Part shown: piece after piece, positions 35,546 through 44,315 of the stretch
Layout: the number at the start of each line of letters is the position of its first letter
Position numbering within the stretch: position 1 is the first letter of the stretch
Origin: Aquabacter sediminis
GTDB lineage: Bacteria; Pseudomonadota; Alphaproteobacteria; Rhizobiales; Xanthobacteraceae
DNA: 64,000 nucleotides
NCBI RefSeq assembly: GCF_028863665.1
Contig: NZ_JARBFX010000009.1
Location: 124,001 to 188,000 of the forward strand
Direction of reading: 5' to 3'
Translations under genes and position numbers: made by a program
Notes under the pieces: model-generated
The model's database searches: none
Told to the model about the DNA's origin: nothing
What the model saw: the letters and a program-made list of their open reading frames with translations, nothing else

Positions 35546-36364
35546 TCAGCAGGCGCGGTCCGGCGCCACCACGGGGCGGTCGCAGGTGATGCGGTAGACA
35601 TCCGCCCGCGCCAAAGCGCGCACCTGGCTTTGGGAGGCCACCAGCCAGGCGGAGACATCGGTCCCGGTGGCGCGGCAGGCGTCCACCCAGCCTTCATTCT
35701 CCAGCAGGTGGCGACGCCGCAGCATCATGGTGCGGTCGCCGGAAAGTTCCGCGAAGGCGGGGAGGTCGCCGATGTCAGAGCCGATCAGCCCCAGCGCGAC
35801 CGTTTCGCTTTCTCCCCGCACGGTGCGCAGATAATCGAGCTGGAAGGAGCAGAAGCAGGTCTGGGCCTCAAGCCCGGCGTCCCGCACCACCCGCACCATC
35901 TCGGCAATGCCGGCGGATGTCGCGGGCTGCTTGATCTCGGCATAAAGGCGCGCGCCCCGAGGCTTGGCCAGCGCCACCACTTGCTCGAACAGGGGAATGC
36001 GCTGGGGCGGCCAATTGGGCCGGCCCGCGGCGGCATTCAGCCCGGTGATGTCGGCGAGCACGAGATCCGCCACGGCGCCGGTGCCGTCCGTGGTCCGCTC
36101 GAGGGTGGCGTCATGGAGCACCACGGGCACGCCGTCCTTGGTGAGCCGCAGGTCGAATTCCAGGGAGTGGTAGCCAAGGTCGAGGGCCTGGGAGAAGGCG
36201 GCCAGCGTGTTCTCCGGCGCCATCTGGGCAAAGCCGCGATGGGCGATCACCTCCACCTTGCCGGTGGGGCAGACCAAGGTGGCGTCGTCGGCATGGGCGC
36301 CGGCCGCCACCAGCGGGCTGGCCGCTGCGCCCGCCAGGAGCGCGAGCACGCCGCGCCGGTCCAA
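35546..36364 (-). CDS. Glycerophosphodiester phosphodiesterase (exported)
   Basis: A 272-residue GDPD that hydrolyses glycerophosphodiesters to glycerol-3-phosphate and an alcohol. VEVIAHRGFAQMAPENTLAA carries the His-Arg and Glu of the active site; LEFDLRLTKDGVPVVLHDAT supplies the metal-binding Glu/Asp and second His. The start is TTG 36364: AGGAGGGGAG sits 5 nt upstream and the protein then begins with a signal peptide (DRRGVLALLAGAAASPLVAA) cleaved near AHA-DD. A GTG at 36454 is open but lacks a ribosome site. Likely periplasmic. Confidence 0.9.
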   Translation of the reverse strand: MDRRGVLALLAGAAASPLVAAGAHADDATLVCPTGKVEVIAHRGFAQMAPENTLAAFSQALDLGYHSLEFDLRLTKDGVPVVLHDATLERTTDGTGAVADLVLADITGLNAAAGRPNWPPQRIPLFEQVVALAKPRGARLYAEIKQPATSAGIAEMVRVVRDAGLEAQTCFCSFQLDYLRTVRGESETVALGLIGSDIGDLPAFAELSGDRTMMLRRRHLLENEGWVDACRATGTDVSAWLVASQSQVRALARADVYRITCDRPVVAPDRAC

Positions 36365-36636
36365 TCTCCCCTCCTGAGGCAAATCATCCTCTCCCTCGGT
36401 TGCGCGGTTCGCATAGCACGGTCCGCCTTTGCGCAGAACTGGCCGCGCCGTCACGCTTTCTTGTACCGCAGATGGCGCGCCGCGCCTTGTTGCGCAAGGC
36501 TTCCCCCCAATCAGTCGGGCGCCCGCCAGTGCTGCCGCTCGGCCCGCCCCGTCCGACCTAAGGAGAATTCCAGGCTGTGCGCGCCCATGCGCTTATGCCT
36601 TGCTTCCCGCTGCATCGGACCTAAGGACCCTGCTTC

Positions 36637-38133
36637 ATGCCGCATGACCGTATCCGTCTCGCCTCCCTCCAGGACAAGGTGGTGAGCGCCGAGGAGGCCG
36701 CATCCCACATCAAGGACGGCATGATCGTGGGCATGAGCGGCTTCACCCGCGCGGGAGAGGCGAAGGCTGTGCCCTTGGCGCTGGCGGAGCGGGCGAAGCG
36801 CGAGCCCTTCAAGATCACCCTCGTCACCGGCGCCTCGCTGGGCAACGACTTGGACAAGCAGCTGGCCGAGGCCCATGTGCTCGCCCGCCGCATCCCGTTC
36901 CAGTCGGACAGCTATCTGCGCAAGGCCATCAATGCCGGCGAGGTGATGTTCATCGACCAGCATCTGTCCGAGACGGTGGAGCATCTGCGCACCCACCAAC
37001 TCGGCCCCATCGACGTGGCGGTGGTGGAGGCGGTGGCCATCACCGCCCAGGGCGGCATCATCCCCACCACCTCGGTGGGCAACTCGGCCACCTTCGCAAT
37101 CCTCGCCGAGAAGGTCATCGTGGAGATCAACCTCACCCAGCCGGTGGAGCTGGAGGGGCTGCACGACATCTATATTCCCACCCGCCGGCCGTTCCGTGAG
37201 CCCATTCCGGTGGTGGCCCCGGAAAGCCGGGTGGGCCTGCCCTTCATCCCGATCCCGCCGGAGAAGATCGCCGCCATCGTGGTGACCGCCAAGCTGGATT
37301 CGGCCTCCACCGTCCTGCCGCCGGACCCGGAGACCGCCGCCATTGCCGGCCATCTCATGGACTTCCTCGACAATGAGGTGAAGCGCGGGCGCCTCACCCA
37401 CCGCCTTCAGCCCCTCCAGGCGGGCATCGGCACCATCGCCAATGCGGTGATGCACGGCTTCATCGAGAGCCCGTTCTACGATTTGACCATGTATTCGGAG
37501 GTGCTCCAGGATTCCACCTTCGACCTGTTCGACGCCGGCAAGCTGAACTTCGCCTCCGGCTCCTCCATCACCCTGTCCAAGGCCAAGCATGACGTGGTGA
37601 TGCCGCAGATCACCCGCTACAAGCCGCGCCTGATCCTGCGGCCGCAGGAGATTTCCAACCATCCGGAGATCATCCGCCGGCTGGGGGTGATCGGCATCAA
37701 TACGGCGCTGGAGTTCGACCTCTACGGCAACGTCAATTCCACCCATGTGGGCGGCACCCACATGATGAACGGCATTGGCGGCTCGGGGGATTTCGCCCGC
37801 AACGGCTATCTCTCCGTCTTCGTCACCAAGTCCATCGCCAAAAGCGGGGCGCTCTCCTCGGTGGTGCCCATGGTCTCCCATGTGGACCATACCGAGCATG
37901 ACGTGGACATCGTGGTGACCGAGGTGGGTCTGGCGGATCTGCGGGAACTGGCGCCGCGCGAGCGGGCGCGGGTGATCCTGGCCAATTGCGTGCACCCGCT
38001 CTATCGCGATGCGCTGGAAGACTATTATGCCCGCGCGCTCGCCCGCGGCGGCCACACGCCCCATGTGCTGGAGGAGGCGCTCTCCTGGCATGTGCGGGCG
38101 CGGGAGACCGGCTCCATGCAGATGGCGCGCTAG
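36637..38133 (+). CDS. Acetyl-CoA hydrolase/transferase family, probable succinate CoA-transferase
   Basis: A 498-residue class I CoA-transferase. Features of succinyl-CoA:acetate CoA-transferases (AarC/Cat1 type) include GMSGFTRAGEAKAVP near the start, GIGTIANAVMHGF, and MYSEVLQDSTFDLFDAG, whose Glu forms the glutamyl-CoA intermediate. GGSGDFARNGYLSVFV is the conserved oxyanion/CoA region. It would interconvert acetyl-CoA and succinyl-CoA with their acids, linking acetate use to the TCA cycle and sdh. ATG 36637 follows AAGGA. Hydrolase activity is the alternative. Confidence 0.9.
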   Translation: MPHDRIRLASLQDKVVSAEEAASHIKDGMIVGMSGFTRAGEAKAVPLALAERAKREPFKITLVTGASLGNDLDKQLAEAHVLARRIPFQSDSYLRKAINAGEVMFIDQHLSETVEHLRTHQLGPIDVAVVEAVAITAQGGIIPTTSVGNSATFAILAEKVIVEINLTQPVELEGLHDIYIPTRRPFREPIPVVAPESRVGLPFIPIPPEKIAAIVVTAKLDSASTVLPPDPETAAIAGHLMDFLDNEVKRGRLTHRLQPLQAGIGTIANAVMHGFIESPFYDLTMYSEVLQDSTFDLFDAGKLNFASGSSITLSKAKHDVVMPQITRYKPRLILRPQEISNHPEIIRRLGVIGINTALEFDLYGNVNSTHVGGTHMMNGIGGSGDFARNGYLSVFVTKSIAKSGALSSVVPMVSHVDHTEHDVDIVVTEVGLADLRELAPRERARVILANCVHPLYRDALEDYYARALARGGHTPHVLEEALSWHVRARETGSMQMAR

Positions 38134-38246
38134 GGCATGCGCCGATCAGCCTGCACCGCAGGCTGATCGGATCACGCATTCTCTATCAATAAGTTAGAGG
38201 GCGATTCACCGATCAGATTGGTTCAATCTGATCGGATCGCGCTCTA
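38134..38246. repeat. Pair of intergenic palindromic repeat units
   Basis: Two related hairpins in tandem. Unit 1 has a perfect 13-bp stem (CCGATCAGCCTGC 38142-38154, GCAGGCTGATCGG 38158-38170, 3-nt loop). Unit 2 has a perfect 12-bp stem (CCGATCAGATTG 38209-38220, CAATCTGATCGG 38224-38235, 3-nt loop). Each is flanked by an outer imperfect inverted repeat of the TAGAGCGCGAT type. They lie between convergent genes, just before a terminator, and resemble REP/BIME-like elements. Confidence 0.82.
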
Positions 38247-38258
38247 AAGCCCAAACGA

Positions 38259-38284
38259 AAACGGCGCCCGCGCGGGCGCCGTTT
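38259..38284. terminator. Bidirectional terminator between the CoA-transferase gene and asd
   Basis: The stem AAACGGCGCCCG (38259-38270) pairs perfectly with CGGGCGCCGTTT (38273-38284). A/T ends on both strands allow it to serve both convergent genes; the asd stop codon is 20 bp away. Confidence 0.78.
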
Positions 38285-38304
38285 CAGCTTGGATCAAGCC
38301 AGCC

Positions 38305-39339
38305 TCAGGCCGCCTTGCGGCGGGAGGTGATGAGCTTGCGGTTCACCAGCACTTCCGCGATCTGCACCGCGTTCAGCGCCGCGCCCTTGCGCAGGTTGTC
38401 CGACACGCACCAGAAGGCGATGCCGTTGTCCACGGTCGGGTCGTCGCGCAGGCGCGAGATATAGGTGGCGTCCTCGCCGGCCGCCTCGTGAGGCGTGGCG
38501 TAGCCGCCGGGCTCGCGGGTGTCGATGACCAGGATGCCGGGCGCCTCGCGCAGGATCTTGCGCGCCTCGTCCGCCGACAGGGGCTTCTCGAACTCCACGT
38601 TCACCGATTCGGAGTGGGAGATGAACACCGGCACCCGCACGCAGGTGGCGGTGAGCTTGATCTTGGGATCGAGGATCTTCTTGGTCTCGACCACCATCTT
38701 CCACTCTTCCTTCGTGTACCCGTCCTCCATGAACACGTCGATCTGGGGGATCAGGTTGAAGGCGATGCGCTTCGGGAACTTCTTCGGCTCCACCGGATCG
38801 GAGACGAACACCGCGCGGGTCTGGCTGAACAGCTCGTCCATGGCGTCCTTGCCGGCGCCGGAGACGGACTGATAGGTGGACACCACCACCCGCGTGATGG
38901 TCGCCGCGTCATGCAGCGGCTTCAGCGCCACCACCAGCTGCGCCGTGGAGCAGTTGGGATTGGCGATGATGTTCTTCTTCTTGAAGCCCACGATGGCGTC
39001 GGCATTCACTTCCGGAACGATCAGGGGAACGTCCGGGTCCGTGCGCCACTGGGAGGAATTGTCGATGACCACGCACCCAGCCGCGCCGATCTTCGGCGAG
39101 TATTCCTTCGACACGGCGCCGCCCGCCGACATCAGGCAGATGTCGGTGTCGGAGAAGTCGTAGGTGGCGAGGTCCTTCACCTTCAGGGTTTTATCGCCAT
39201 AGGAGACCTCGACGCCCATCGAACGGCGCGACGCGAGTGCGACCACCTCATCGGCGGGAAAGCCCCGCTCGGCGAGGATCGAGAGGATCTCCCGGCCCAC
39301 GTTTCCCGTGGCGCCGGCTACTGCGACCTTGTAGCCCAT
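38305..39339 (-). CDS. asd: Aspartate-semialdehyde dehydrogenase
   Basis: A 344-residue NADPH-dependent enzyme converting aspartyl phosphate to aspartate semialdehyde, for Lys, Met, Thr and diaminopimelate synthesis. VAVAGATGNVGREILSIL is the nucleotide-binding loop. IIANPNCSTAQLVVALKP contains the catalytic Cys, and TCVRVPVFISHSESVNVEFE carries the substrate-binding Arg and catalytic His. Full length, single gene, ending at a bidirectional terminator. Confidence 0.97.
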   Translation of the reverse strand: MGYKVAVAGATGNVGREILSILAERGFPADEVVALASRRSMGVEVSYGDKTLKVKDLATYDFSDTDICLMSAGGAVSKEYSPKIGAAGCVVIDNSSQWRTDPDVPLIVPEVNADAIVGFKKKNIIANPNCSTAQLVVALKPLHDAATITRVVVSTYQSVSGAGKDAMDELFSQTRAVFVSDPVEPKKFPKRIAFNLIPQIDVFMEDGYTKEEWKMVVETKKILDPKIKLTATCVRVPVFISHSESVNVEFEKPLSADEARKILREAPGILVIDTREPGGYATPHEAAGEDATYISRLRDDPTVDNGIAFWCVSDNLRKGAALNAVQIAEVLVNRKLITSRRKAA

Positions 39340-39744
39340 GACGTCCCTTCAGGCTTGCCGGCACCCTTGGCCGGAAACGCGCGTTTCTATGCCCATCGGC
39401 CGTTCCATGCAACGCGCATTTCCCGCGCCGCAGCGCCGCTCCTGACGCAGGGGTCGCTCGTCCCGTCCCGCCCGGTGGCGGCGAAGGGTGTTGCCCCCCG
39501 GTCACGTGGACGCGACTTTCGCACCCCGGCCGGCCCTCGGGGCGGATTTGACGATGATCATTAATGCGTTGTCGATCAATGCCCTATAAGAGAGGTCCGG
39601 CGTTCCCGCCGGCGCTTGGCGCAGGCACAGGGGACAGTGCTGGGCAGGAACCGACCTCGACCGGACGGACTTCCTCGCTTAGATTGCAGATTGGGCTGCG
39701 ACCGAATGGGATTCGGGGCAGCCATGTCCGGGCTGGAGGGTTCA
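39340..39744. other. Gene-free stretch between asd and a small secreted protein gene
   Basis: About 400 bp between divergent genes with no supported coding sequence. It should hold both promoters. An AT-richer patch near 39550-39595 (GACGATGATCATTAATGC) is the likeliest promoter area, but no clear -35/-10 pair could be fixed. Confidence 0.4.
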
Positions 39745-40083
39745 ATGCGTGTCGCGCCGCTTCTCACCATCGCCGCCGCGTTGATGTTCGCGGGGGTTGG
39801 CATGGCCGAAGCCCAAACCACCTCTCCTTCCAGCAGCACCCCATCCGCGTCCGCGGCACCCGCCACGACGACCACCCCCGCCAAGAAGCGCACGCGCACC
39901 TCGGTGGACATCTCCAAGCGCTCGCCGCTGGATGCCGGCACCGTGGTGAAGCCGGGCTCCAAGTCCTATCTGGACTATGCGCTGCCCTCCGGCTGGTTCT
40001 ACCCGACCTATGGCGCGGTGGACGGCGGCTTCGTGCCCGGCCGCTATCCGCTTCCCGGCCGCTTCGACCTGCCCGGCTACTGA
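39745..40083 (+). CDS. Small secreted Pro/Ser/Thr-rich protein
   Basis: A 112-residue precursor with a clear signal peptide (VAPLLTIAAALMFAGVGMAEA, cleavage after AEA). The mature part starts with a Thr/Ser/Ala/Pro linker and ends in an aromatic/Gly/Pro segment (YALPSGWFYPTYGAVDGG, then a PGRY-type motif repeated as PGRF). No family was recognised; it is probably a periplasmic or cell-surface protein. ATG 39745 follows GGAGGG by 6 nt, which decides the start. It is 139 bp upstream of cysT and may be independent. Confidence 0.68.
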   Translation: MRVAPLLTIAAALMFAGVGMAEAQTTSPSSSTPSASAAPATTTTPAKKRTRTSVDISKRSPLDAGTVVKPGSKSYLDYALPSGWFYPTYGAVDGGFVPGRYPLPGRFDLPGY

Positions 40084-40222
40084 GCCGACGTCCGGCTGAT
40101 CTGCGGCGCGGCTGGCCTAAGCCCGCCGTCCGCTCGACAAGTGCCCGCGTCCCCGCCATAACGGCCCCTCTGTCCGGCGGAGCACCGCACGCTCGGTTCG
40201 TCGCAAGCCTGGGGGTCGGCTC

Positions 40223-41044
40223 ATGTTCAGCGTCATTCCGGGCTTCCGCCTCTCGCTGGGCATCACGCTCACTTATCTCGCCCTCATCGTCCTCCTGCCC
40301 ATTTCGGCCTTGCTGCTGAAGGCGGCGGACGTGGGGCTCGAGCGCTACATCGCCATCATCCTCTCCCCCCGCACGCTCGCCTCCTTCCAGGTGACCATCG
40401 GCGCCGCGCTGGCCGCCACCGCCTTCAACGCGGTCTATGGGCTCATGCTGGCCTGGGTGCTGGTGCGCTACGAGTTTCCCGGCAAGCGCTTCCTCGACAC
40501 TTTGGTGGACGTGCCTTTCGCCCTCCCCACGGCGGTGGCCGGCCTCGCCTTGACCGCGCTGTTCGCCAAGAATGGCTGGTTCGGTGCGCCGCTGATGGAT
40601 CTTGGCATCCAGGTGGCCTATGCGCCGGCGGGCATCGTGTGTGCCATGGCCTTCACCTCCATTCCCTTCGTGGTGCGCACGGTGCAGCCGGTGCTGGAGG
40701 ATCTCGCCCCCGATGTGGAGGAGGCCGCCACCACGCTGGGCGCCTCCGAATGGCGGGTGTTTCGCACGGTTATCCTGCCCGCCATCTTCCCCGCCTTCCT
40801 GGCCGGCTGCTCTCTGGCCTTTGCCCGCTCGCTGGGCGAGTTCGGGGCGGTGGTATTCATCGCGGGCAACCAGCCCTTCCGCACCGAGATCGTGGCGCTG
40901 CTGACCTTCATCCGCATCGAGGAATATGACTATCCCGCCGCAGCGGCGATTGCGGCCACCATGCTGGGCCTCGCCTTTGTGATGCTGGTGTGCGTCAACC
41001 TCATCCAGACCTGGCACCAACGCCGGGCGATCCGGGAGGACTGA
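40223..41044 (+). CDS. cysT: Sulfate/thiosulfate ABC transporter permease CysT
   Basis: A 273-residue inner-membrane permease with about six to seven transmembrane segments. LVDVPFALPTAVAGLAL is the CysT-specific region. The EAA loop, VEEAATTLGASEWRVFRTVI, contacts the ATPase. It is separated from cysW by 2 bp. Neither the binding-protein gene (cysP/sbp) nor the ATPase gene (cysA) is adjacent, which is unusual for this transporter. Confidence 0.93.
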   Translation: MFSVIPGFRLSLGITLTYLALIVLLPISALLLKAADVGLERYIAIILSPRTLASFQVTIGAALAATAFNAVYGLMLAWVLVRYEFPGKRFLDTLVDVPFALPTAVAGLALTALFAKNGWFGAPLMDLGIQVAYAPAGIVCAMAFTSIPFVVRTVQPVLEDLAPDVEEAATTLGASEWRVFRTVILPAIFPAFLAGCSLAFARSLGEFGAVVFIAGNQPFRTEIVALLTFIRIEEYDYPAAAAIAATMLGLAFVMLVCVNLIQTWHQRRAIRED

Positions 41045-41046
41045 GC

Positions 41047-41922
41047 ATGTCGGACGCGACCTCCCCCAACCGCCAACGGGTCGGCGATGGCCGACACACG
41101 CGGCGGGTGCTGATCGGCCTCGTGCTTCTGGTGACCCTCGTGGTGCTGCTGGCCCCGCTCGCGTCCATCTTTTCGGAGGCGCTCAAGCGCGGCACGGCGG
41201 CCTATCTGGAGAGTCTTGCCCGCCCCGACACGCTGCACGCCATGGGCCTGACGCTGTTCACCGCGCTCATCTGCGTGCCCGTGAACGTCGCCTTCGGCAT
41301 CGCCGCCGCCTGGGCGGTGACCAAGTTCTCCTTTCCCGGGCGCGGGCTGCTCCTCGCCCTCATCGAGCTGCCCTTTTCCATCTCGCCCATCGTGGCGGGC
41401 GTGGCCTATCTCTTTGTCTATGGCGCGCAGGGGCTCTTGGGGCCGGTCCTGGAAGCCCATGACATCAAGATCATGTTCGCCATTCCCGGCATCATCCTGG
41501 CGAGCCTGTTCGTCACCGCCCCCTTCGTCGCCCGCGAGATCGTGCCGCTGATGATGGCGCAGGGGCGCGAGGAGGAAGAGGCGGCGGTGACGCTTGGGGC
41601 CTCCGGCTGGCGCATCCTGCGCACCGTCACGCTGCCCAATGTGCGCTTCGCGCTGCTTTATGGCGCCGCGCTCTGCAACGCCCGCGTCATGGGCGAGTTC
41701 GGCGCCGTCTCCGTGGTCTCGGGCAATATCCGCGGCAATACCTCCACCTTGCCGCTCCAGGTGGAGCTGCTCTACCAGGACAGCCAGGTGGTGGGCGCCT
41801 TCGCCGCCGCCACCGTCCTGGCCATGGTGGCGCTGCTGACTTTGCTGGCCAAGCTCGTCATCGAGCGCATGGACCAGGAGCGGGCGCGCCTCCAGCTGCC
41901 GCGCGGCCCCGCCGGCCATTGA
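41047..41922 (+). CDS. cysW: Sulfate/thiosulfate ABC transporter permease CysW
   Basis: A 291-residue permease partner of CysT. LPFSISPIVAGVAYLFVYGA is typical of CysW. The EAA loop EEEEAAVTLGASGWRILRTV and GEFGAVSVVSGNIRGNT are conserved. It follows cysT at 2 bp spacing. The next gene downstream is convergent, so the usual cysA does not follow; the ATPase must be supplied from elsewhere. Confidence 0.93.
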   Translation: MSDATSPNRQRVGDGRHTRRVLIGLVLLVTLVVLLAPLASIFSEALKRGTAAYLESLARPDTLHAMGLTLFTALICVPVNVAFGIAAAWAVTKFSFPGRGLLLALIELPFSISPIVAGVAYLFVYGAQGLLGPVLEAHDIKIMFAIPGIILASLFVTAPFVAREIVPLMMAQGREEEEAAVTLGASGWRILRTVTLPNVRFALLYGAALCNARVMGEFGAVSVVSGNIRGNTSTLPLQVELLYQDSQVVGAFAAATVLAMVALLTLLAKLVIERMDQERARLQLPRGPAGH

Positions 41923-41965
41923 GACGCGGGCGGGAGGAACCCGCCCGCCCGCACGTGGAGGGGGA

Positions 41966-43501
41966 CTACCCCACGCCCTCATAGGCCACGAAGGCCATCA
42001 TGCCCGCCTCCATGTGGTAGAGGTGATGGCAGTGGAAGGGCCAGTGGCCGGGATTGTCGGCGTCGAAGGCGATCTTCACCCGCGCCATGGGCGGCACCAC
42101 CACCGTGTCCCGCACCGCCCCGGTCACTGCGCGACCATTGATCTCCACCACCTGGAAGCGGTGGCCGTGCAGATGCATGGGATGGGACATCATGGACATG
42201 TTCATCATGGCGATCTCCACCCGCTCCCCCCGCCGCACGGTCAGCGCCTGCGGCCCGCTGATGGCCCAGCTATAGCCGGCCATGCTGCCGGTGAGCGTCA
42301 CCGGATAGCTGCGGTCCACCCGTCGGCGGGGCAGCGGGGCGAGGGCGCGCAAGCTCTGCTCCAAGGCGAGGTCGACGACACCGACCTTTTGCGTGCCAGG
42401 GGTCGCCAGCTTTCGGACCGGCGCGCCCGCCGTCGCCAGAATGATGCCGGTGCGCTCCAGCTCGCCTTCCCGCAAGGCCAGGATGGGCCACGCCCCGCCT
42501 TCGGCCGGCACCGCCAGGCGAATGTCGATGCGTTGGCCCATGCTGAGCGGAAACAGCGTGCCGCGCACCGGCTGCACGGGCTGGCCATCCACCGCGATGG
42601 CCTGCCCCTCCAGGACGCCGGTCGAGATCTGGAAGGCCGTGGCCGAGGCGCCGTTGATGATGCGCAGGCGGACCCGCCCGCCTTTGTCCACCTGGACAAG
42701 TTGGGGGTCATCGAGGGTGCGGTCATTGGCGAGATAGGCGTCATAGGCGATGTCGTTCAGGTCCATGGCGCTACCGGCTCCATGGCCCATCGCACTATGC
42801 CCCATCGCGCCGTGGGACGTGCCGCTATGGCTCATGCCGGCATGCCCCATCATCCCGCCGGGCATGGCGCCTGGATTCATGCCTGCCGCGCCATGGTCCA
42901 TGCCGCCCGCGCCACCGCGCAGGCGGGCAAGGAGTTCCTCCGCGGGGGTGAAGGAGAAATCGTGCAGCAGGATCACCACCTCCTGCTCGTCATATCCGGC
43001 GTCCTCGCGGCTGCGGACGATGAGCGGGGCGGCCAGCAGATTCTGTTCCTGGAGCGTATGGGCGTGCATCCAATGGGTGCCGCCGGGCCCGGCGGGAAAG
43101 TCATAGGCGCGCACCTCGCCGGGCGAGAGCGGGGCGGCCGGGTTGCCGGGCACGCCATCCTGCGGCCAGGGCGGGGTCAGGCCGTGCCAGTGGATCAGCG
43201 TCGGCGCGTCGATGGTGCTGGTGAGGACCGCATCGAACGCGTCCCCCGCATTGAAGGTAAGGCCTGGCGAGCCGTCCGGCTGGACGAGGCCGAACACCGT
43301 GGCGGCGCGCTTGTTCACCTCCAGGGTCCGGGAGGTGACGGACAGCCGCCGGGCTTTCGCCGGCTCCTGGACTTTCGCCGGGTCCTGGAGTCTTGCGGGG
43401 TCCTGGGTCTGGGCGAAAGCCGGGCGCGGAAGGCCAAGGCCCGAAGCGGCAAGGGTTGCGGCGCCGACGGCGCATCCGGTGAGGAGGTCTCTTCTGTTCA
43501 T
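41966..43501 (-). CDS. Multicopper oxidase with Met/His-rich insert
   Basis: A 511-residue three-domain copper oxidase of the CueO/CopA type, oxidising Cu(I) or phenols with O2. A Tat signal opens it (NRRDLLTGCAVGAATLAASG). All four copper-binding motifs are present: LIHWHGLTPP, THWMHAHTL, HPMHLHGHRF and HCHHLYHMEAGM. A long Met/His-rich loop (~residues 215-270, with repeats like GHAGMSHSG and GHSAMGHG) is expected to collect copper. A short Cys/His-rich secreted protein is encoded just upstream on the same strand. Likely role: periplasmic copper tolerance. Confidence 0.92.
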   Translation of the reverse strand: MNRRDLLTGCAVGAATLAASGLGLPRPAFAQTQDPARLQDPAKVQEPAKARRLSVTSRTLEVNKRAATVFGLVQPDGSPGLTFNAGDAFDAVLTSTIDAPTLIHWHGLTPPWPQDGVPGNPAAPLSPGEVRAYDFPAGPGGTHWMHAHTLQEQNLLAAPLIVRSREDAGYDEQEVVILLHDFSFTPAEELLARLRGGAGGMDHGAAGMNPGAMPGGMMGHAGMSHSGTSHGAMGHSAMGHGAGSAMDLNDIAYDAYLANDRTLDDPQLVQVDKGGRVRLRIINGASATAFQISTGVLEGQAIAVDGQPVQPVRGTLFPLSMGQRIDIRLAVPAEGGAWPILALREGELERTGIILATAGAPVRKLATPGTQKVGVVDLALEQSLRALAPLPRRRVDRSYPVTLTGSMAGYSWAISGPQALTVRRGERVEIAMMNMSMMSHPMHLHGHRFQVVEINGRAVTGAVRDTVVVPPMARVKIAFDADNPGHWPFHCHHLYHMEAGMMAFVAYEGVG

Positions 43502-43680
43502 GATGGATCTCGATCGCGTGCACCGCGTCGCCTTGGACCTCTCCCCGTGGGGGAATCGAAGGACAGTCGGTGCGGAAGGGCAGGGGTCGTGAGCGTGGGC
43601 CCGCCCTGCTTGATCGCACCACGATCGGGCAGGCACGGCACAGTCCAGGCTCAAAGCGTCCGAAAGGCGCAGGCGCGCCT

Positions 43681-44187
43681 TCAGGCCAGCAGGCTGCGGG
43701 GCGGATCGAGGGCCTCTCCCGGCGGCAGGCCGTCAGGCAAGCGCGTGCTCAGCGTCAGGTGGCTGCGCCGGGCAGCGGCCGGCGCCGCAAGGCCGGGCCC
43801 CGTGGCTACGGCCGGAAGGCAAGCCGGGCAGGCGGCGAGGCAACAGCCGGGGTGGCCCGTCGGCGCGGTCCCGGTCCCGTCGGCCGATGCCACCTTCGCC
43901 ATCTCTCCCGATGCTTCGGGCGGGGCGTGATGAGCGGCCAGATGCCCGGAGGGATGGCCCGACGCCCGATGGAGCGTCGGCGATGCCGTCCCCTCATGCG
44001 CCATAGTGGCGTGCGCGGCCGCGCTGTCAGCGGCGTCCGCACAGTGCAGCCCCATGGCCGGACCGGGCATTGCGAGGGCGGGGACGAAGGAAAATGCGAG
44101 CACCAGAGCCAGCATCCGGGCCAGCATCCGGCGCAGCACCGGCATTTGCCGGGGGCGCAGGGGCGGACGGGGACAGGCGCGTGACAT
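43681..44187 (-). CDS. Small secreted Cys/His-rich protein (DUF2946-like)
   Basis: A ~168-residue protein with a hydrophobic N-terminal export signal (MLALVLAFSFVPALAMPGPA). The mature region is rich in His and Met (LHRASGHPSGHLAAHHAPP) and contains a Cys cluster GCCLAACPACLP. The layout resembles DUF2946 proteins that accompany copper-handling genes, but assignment is tentative. It lies 180 bp upstream of the multicopper oxidase gene on the same strand, so the two probably form a copper unit. The start is uncertain: 44187, 44145 or 44268. Confidence 0.58.
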   Translation of the reverse strand: MSRACPRPPLRPRQMPVLRRMLARMLALVLAFSFVPALAMPGPAMGLHCADAADSAAAHATMAHEGTASPTLHRASGHPSGHLAAHHAPPEASGEMAKVASADGTGTAPTGHPGCCLAACPACLPAVATGPGLAAPAAARRSHLTLSTRLPDGLPPGEALDPPRSLLA

Positions 44188-44315
44188 CCGGTGGGACCGA
44201 GACGGTGGCAAGCTCTTTACAGCATAGCGCAGAAACCGCCGGCTGTCGCGCTTCCGCTGGCGGTGCACGCCGAGGGGCTGGGGACGTCAGGCCGGGCCGG
44301 CTTCGGCCGGGAGAC

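Noticed and set aside
38134-38246. CRISPR-like repeats
   Set aside because: Only two units with different cores and internal symmetry, no regular spacers; they are REP-type hairpins. No CRISPR array was seen anywhere in the window.
42014-43930. 638-codon plus-strand frame opposite the multicopper oxidase
   Set aside because: Its His-rich translation mirrors the Met/His coding on the other strand; copper motifs support the minus-strand gene.
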